DNA from: an uncultured Sphingomonas sp. | Lineage (GTDB): Bacteria; Pseudomonadota; Alphaproteobacteria; Sphingomonadales; Sphingomonadaceae | NCBI RefSeq assembly: GCF_936927845.1 | Contig: NZ_CAKZHV010000066.1 | Coordinates: forward strand, 158,933 to 222,932 | Length of the DNA: 64,000 nucleotides | Direction of reading: 5' to 3' | Part shown: piece after piece, positions 60,773 to 64,000 of the stretch | How positions within the stretch are numbered: the first letter of the stretch is position 1 | How the letters are laid out: every line of letters begins with the position of its first letter | Made by a program: the position numbers and the translations under genes | The notes under the pieces: model-generated | The model's database searches: none | What the model saw: only the letters and a program-made list of their open reading frames with translations | What the model was told of the DNA's origin: nothing

Positions 60773-62247
60773 TTGTTCGCGAGATAGGCTGCCAACTGCG
60801 CTTCCGTTCCTTCGGGTACGTGAAGGCCCATCTTGCTGCGTCGGTAGAGCACGTCCTCCGCGGTCTTCGCCCATTCCTGCGCCACGAGGTAATCGACCTC
60901 GGCGGTGAACAAGCCGCCGCCGAGATCCTCGCCCAGTCCGCCATCGAGGATGCGGTGGACGCGCGTGCCGTACGCGCGCGCCAGCCGCCGCAGCAGATCG
61001 GGTGCGACCTCGGGATGATCCTGCGTCAGATGCGCGAGAAAGCGTTCGAAATCGTCCATGTCGCCGCCGGGCAGATCGGCCCCCGCGGTCCACGCCCCGC
61101 GCGCCTGCGGGAAGAACGGCGCCAGCTCCGCCATCGCGTGCTCGGCAAGCTTGCGGTATGTGGTGATCTTGCCGCCGAAGATGCTCAGCATCGGCGCGCG
61201 ACCGTCACCGCCGTCGAGGTCGAGCACATAGTCGCGCGTCACCGCCGAAGCACTGCCGGCCTGATCGTCGTAGAGCGGACGGATGCCGGCGTAGCTCCAC
61301 GCGATGTCGTCGCGGGTCAGCTGCCGCGTGAAATAACGGTTGGCGGTTTCCAGCAGATAGTCGGTCTCGCCCGCGCTGATCTGCGCCTTGGCGGGTGCGC
61401 CTTCCCACGGCTCGTCGGTGGTGCCGACCAGCGTGTACTTGCCCTCGTACGGAATCGCGAACACGATGCGGCGATCGGGATTCTGCAGCATGAAGGCGTG
61501 GTCGCCTTCGTAGAGCTTCGGCACGACAAGGTGGCTGCCCTTGACCAGCCGCACGCCGCGCTCGCTGCGGTTCGCACCCGTCCGCCCGATCACGTCGGCG
61601 ACCCACGGACCCGCGGCGTTGACCAGCGCGCGGGCGTGGATCGTCTCGCGACCCACAGCGCTCTCGATCGTCGCCACCCACGTGTCGCCATCGCGGCGCG
61701 CGTCGAGGAGCCGGGTGCGCGTGCGGATGTCGGCGCCTCGCTCGGCGGCGTCGCGCGCGTTCAGCACCACCATGCGGCTGTCCTCGACCCAGCAGTCCGA
61801 ATAAACGAACGCCTTGCCGTCGGCGTCCTTCAGCCCGTTGCCGTAGACCGTCTCGCCGAGCGCGATCGTCTCGGTGCCCGGCAGTTCCTCGCGCCCGCCG
61901 AGGTGATCGTAGAGGAACAGCCCCAGCCGCACCATCCAGGCCGGGCGTGGCGACTGGGTCTGCGGCAGCACGAAACGCAGCGGCCAGATGATGTGCGGCG
62001 CCATCCGCCACAGCCGCTCGCGCTCGGTCAACGCCTCGCGCACCAGCCGGAACTCGCCATATTCGAGATAGCGCAGGCCGCCGTGGATCAGCTTGGTCGA
62101 GGCCGACGAGGTGTGGCTGGCGAGATCGTCCTGCTCGACCAGCAGCACCGACAGACCGCGTCCAGCCGCATCGCGTGCGATCCCCGCGCCGTTGATGCCG
62201 CCGCCAACGATCAGCAGATCATTGATAGGGGAAAGTTCGTTCATCAT
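60769..62247 (-). CDS. glpD: Glycerol-3-phosphate dehydrogenase (FAD, aerobic)
   Basis: 492 residues. FAD motif IVGGGINGAGIARDAAGRGLSVLLVEQDDLAS, then SSASTKLIHGGLRYLEYGEFRLVREALTER, and FAIPYEGKYTLVGTTDEPW, all typical of GlpD. Oxidises glycerol-3-phosphate to dihydroxyacetone phosphate and feeds quinone. Two consecutive ATGs at 62247 and 62244 can serve as start; the frame continues to 62379 only into the operator region. First gene of glpD-glpR, divergent from glpK. Confidence 0.96.
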   Translation of the reverse strand: MMNELSPINDLLIVGGGINGAGIARDAAGRGLSVLLVEQDDLASHTSSASTKLIHGGLRYLEYGEFRLVREALTERERLWRMAPHIIWPLRFVLPQTQSPRPAWMVRLGLFLYDHLGGREELPGTETIALGETVYGNGLKDADGKAFVYSDCWVEDSRMVVLNARDAAERGADIRTRTRLLDARRDGDTWVATIESAVGRETIHARALVNAAGPWVADVIGRTGANRSERGVRLVKGSHLVVPKLYEGDHAFMLQNPDRRIVFAIPYEGKYTLVGTTDEPWEGAPAKAQISAGETDYLLETANRYFTRQLTRDDIAWSYAGIRPLYDDQAGSASAVTRDYVLDLDGGDGRAPMLSIFGGKITTYRKLAEHAMAELAPFFPQARGAWTAGADLPGGDMDDFERFLAHLTQDHPEVAPDLLRRLARAYGTRVHRILDGGLGEDLGGGLFTAEVDYLVAQEWAKTAEDVLYRRSKMGLHVPEGTEAQLAAYLANK

Positions 62248-62252
62248 GCGCC

Positions 62253-62308
62253 GCTTTCGTTTACGCTTTCGTATATAGCACGAACGCGCCAAAACGAAAG
62301 TGTTGACG
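62253..62308. promoter_or_regulatory. GlpR operator region between glpD and glpK
   Basis: GCTTTCGT occurs at 62253-62260 and 62265-62272, 12 bp apart, and the inverted form ACGAAAG at 62294-62300. This CTTTCGT repeat pattern matches DeoR-type operators. A TATATA (62272-62277) lies between copies and TTGACG (62303-62308) is a possible plus-strand -35 for glpK. Both divergent genes can be covered by one repressor array. Confidence 0.6.
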
Positions 62309-62362
62309 TCGGGGTAGAAAGCGGGCGAGTGCTGACGCAAGGGCGCGAGGAGAGGACGAACA

Positions 62363-63844
62363 GTGGCGAAAACGCACATTCTGGCGATCGATCAGGGCAC
62401 GACCTCGACGCGCAGCATCGTGTTCGACGCAGCCGCGAAACGCATCGCGAGCGCGCAGACCGAGTTCGCGCAGCATTATCCCGCGCCCGGCTGGGTCGAG
62501 CATGATCCCGAGGACATCTGGCGCGACGTGCTGTCGACCGCGCGCGCGGCGATCGCGGAGAGCGGCGTGGGCGCGGACGGCATCGCCGGCATCGGGATCA
62601 CCAACCAGCGCGAGACGACGCTCGTCTGGGACCGCGCGACCGGCGCCCCGATCCACAACGCGATCGTGTGGCAGGACCGCCGCACTGCGGATACCTGCGC
62701 GCGATTGAAGGAGGGCGCCGAGGACCAGGTGCGCGCGCGAACCGGATTGCTGCTCGACCCCTATTTTTCGGGCACCAAGCTCGCCTGGATCCTCGATCAC
62801 GTCGAGGGCGCGCGCGCACGCGCCGAGGCGGGAGAACTCGCCTTCGGAACGATCGATTCGTTTCTACTGTGGCGGCTGACCGGAGGCGCGGTGCACGCGA
62901 CCGATGTCACCAACGCATCGCGCACCTTGTTGTGGAACATCCGCGATGGATGCTGGGACGAGGCGATGTGCCGGCTGCTGAACGTGCCGATGGCGATCCT
63001 GCCCGAGGTGCACGACAACGCGTACATCTACGGCCACACCGCCGAGGGCCTCTTCGATGCGTCGATCCCGATTGCGGGCATCGCGGGCGACCAGCAGGCG
63101 GCATTGTTCGGGCAGGCGTGTTTCACGCGCGGCATGGCCAAATCAACCTACGGCACCGGCTGCTTCATGCTGCTCAACACCGGGGAGGAGGCGATCGCGT
63201 CGGAGAACCGGCTGCTGACGACTCCGGCGTACCGGCTCGATGGCCGGACGACCTACGCGCTCGAAGGCTCGATCTTCGTCGCGGGCGCGGCGATCAAATG
63301 GCTGCGCGACGGTATCGGCGTCATCACGCACGCGAGCCAGACCAACGACATGGCGACTGAGGTACCCGACAGCCACGGCGTCTACATGGTGCCCGCCTTC
63401 GTCGGGCTCGGCGCGCCGCACTGGGAGCCCGACGCCCGCGCCGCGATCTTCGGGCTGACGCTCGGCGCAACGCAGGCACATCTCGCACGCGCCGCGCTGG
63501 AGGCAGTCGGGTACCAGACGATGGACCTGGTCGAGGCGATGGTCGCCGACGGCAGCGCGCGACCCGCGACGATGCGCGTCGACGGCGGCATGGCGGCGAA
63601 CGACTGGCTGTGCGCCTTCCTGGCCGACCTGCTCGAAGTGCCGGTCGAACGCCCGGACGATCTCGAGACAACCGCGCGCGGCGCGGCATTCCATGCCGGG
63701 CTGGCGACCGGCGTGTGGTCCGGGCTGGACGAACTCGAACGCCTGTGGTCGCGCGAACATTGTTTCGAGCCGACGATGAAGGCAGAAGCGCGCGCACCGC
63801 TGATCGCCGGCTGGCGCGACGCGCTCAGGCGGACCTTGGCGTAG
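62363..63844 (+). CDS. glpK: Glycerol kinase
   Basis: 493 residues, GTG start with GAGGAGAGGA upstream. FGGY motifs: ILAIDQGTTSTRSIVFD (phosphate 1), GIGITNQRETTLVWDRATGAPIHNAIVWQDRRT (in two blocks), KSTYGTGCFMLLNTG (FGGY signature region), and MRVDGGMAANDWLCAFLADLL. Phosphorylates glycerol to glycerol-3-phosphate for GlpD. Divergent from glpD. No glycerol facilitator gene is next to it. Stop is followed by a palindrome GCGGTACCGC (63844-63853) without a T run. Confidence 0.97.
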   Translation: MAKTHILAIDQGTTSTRSIVFDAAAKRIASAQTEFAQHYPAPGWVEHDPEDIWRDVLSTARAAIAESGVGADGIAGIGITNQRETTLVWDRATGAPIHNAIVWQDRRTADTCARLKEGAEDQVRARTGLLLDPYFSGTKLAWILDHVEGARARAEAGELAFGTIDSFLLWRLTGGAVHATDVTNASRTLLWNIRDGCWDEAMCRLLNVPMAILPEVHDNAYIYGHTAEGLFDASIPIAGIAGDQQAALFGQACFTRGMAKSTYGTGCFMLLNTGEEAIASENRLLTTPAYRLDGRTTYALEGSIFVAGAAIKWLRDGIGVITHASQTNDMATEVPDSHGVYMVPAFVGLGAPHWEPDARAAIFGLTLGATQAHLARAALEAVGYQTMDLVEAMVADGSARPATMRVDGGMAANDWLCAFLADLLEVPVERPDDLETTARGAAFHAGLATGVWSGLDELERLWSREHCFEPTMKAEARAPLIAGWRDALRRTLA

Positions 63845-63945
63845 CGGTACCGCACCATGCCGGAACGAGTGCCCGCTTCCGCCCAATGCCGGATGCTCGG
63901 GTTGCTACACACGGCTTTCGAGAGCGGTCATTCGTTCAGCGCGAC

Positions 63946-64000
63946 TGACGTGCTCCCCTGAAACTCCGCCAGTTTGAGCTAGAGTCCGCCTTCGTGAGGA
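63946..64000 (+). mobile_element. Possible left end of an IS3-family-like insertion sequence
   Basis: The last 55 bases begin TGACGTGCTCCCCTGAAA, with terminal TG and a leader-like stretch ending CTTCGTGAGGA, which resembles the start of IS3-family elements just before the first transposase ORF. The rest lies outside the window. No transposase codons are visible, so this is pattern recognition only. The 63845-63945 gap holds nothing else recognisable. Confidence 0.35.

Noticed and set aside
60673..62505. 610-codon plus-strand open frame opposite glpD and glpR
   Set aside because: No motif and unusual amino-acid composition; glpD and glpR motifs on the minus strand are decisive.
1..64000. Defence systems, prophage, integrative elements or CRISPR arrays
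   Set aside because: No integrase, phage structural, restriction or Cas genes were recognised and gene order looks chromosomal.

Overview
The window is about 64 kb of high-GC chromosome from an alphaproteobacterium, most likely a sphingomonad (Sphingomonas or a close relative). This rests on codon use and protein style, the comF/grxC/DUF1178 neighbourhood, a textbook CtrA box, a DUF6481-type protein, and many fatty-acid and efflux genes. Almost all the DNA is coding. Genes are closely packed, often with 1-4 bp start/stop overlaps, and most look like stable housekeeping or lifestyle genes. No prophage, CRISPR array or integrase was seen. The left edge cuts a P450 gene. The right edge may enter an insertion sequence.

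Layout. 1-3.4 kb: a self-sufficient CYP102-type P450/reductase fusion and a phasin-like protein. 3.4-9.6 kb: a minus-strand tripartite RND efflux operon (adaptor, pump, outer-membrane lipoprotein). 9.7-11.7 kb: acyl-CoA dehydrogenase and enoyl-CoA hydratase. 11.8-18.3 kb: tamA-tamB. 18.3-19.8 kb: a Baeyer-Villiger-like flavin monooxygenase. 19.8-24.2 kb: a signalling island with a 17-codon minus-strand ORF, a CtrA box, an EAL phosphodiesterase, a hybrid histidine kinase whose sensor half has lower GC, and a single-domain receiver. 24.2-26.6 kb: methyltransferase, comF, grxC, DUF1178. 26.8-30.1 kb: a 1099-residue GH18-like/deacetylase/GT2 protein. 30.3-35.6 kb: a DUF1003 protein, an OmpR-type two-component pair, a GH13 glucosidase and a GT4. 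35.6-41.7 kb: a Tat-signal SDR, NAD synthetase and a four-PAS hybrid kinase.

41.7-47.9 kb is a lipid or alcohol catabolism locus: tetR-quinone oxidoreductase-GMC oxidoreductase on the minus strand, divergent from thiolase-acyl-CoA ligase, with a palindromic operator between them. 48.0-51.7 kb: an RcnB-like protein, a prolyl-4-hydroxylase-like dioxygenase and recJ. 51.8 kb: tRNA-Glu(UUC). 52.0-57.5 kb: a compact caa3-type oxidase operon in which subunit II carries cytochrome c, subunits I and III are fused, and CtaG and a tri-haem cytochrome c follow. 57.9-59.2 kb: a DUF6481 protein and a spermidine-synthase-like protein. 59.2-63.8 kb: a glycerol regulon, glpD-glpR(-dehydratase) divergent from glpK, with TTTCGT repeats between.

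The most interesting points are the CtrA-box intergenic region with its tiny divergent ORF, the hybrid kinase with a compositional break and a degenerate receiver, and the tri-modular polysaccharide enzyme. No wholly new multi-gene system could be demonstrated from sequence alone.
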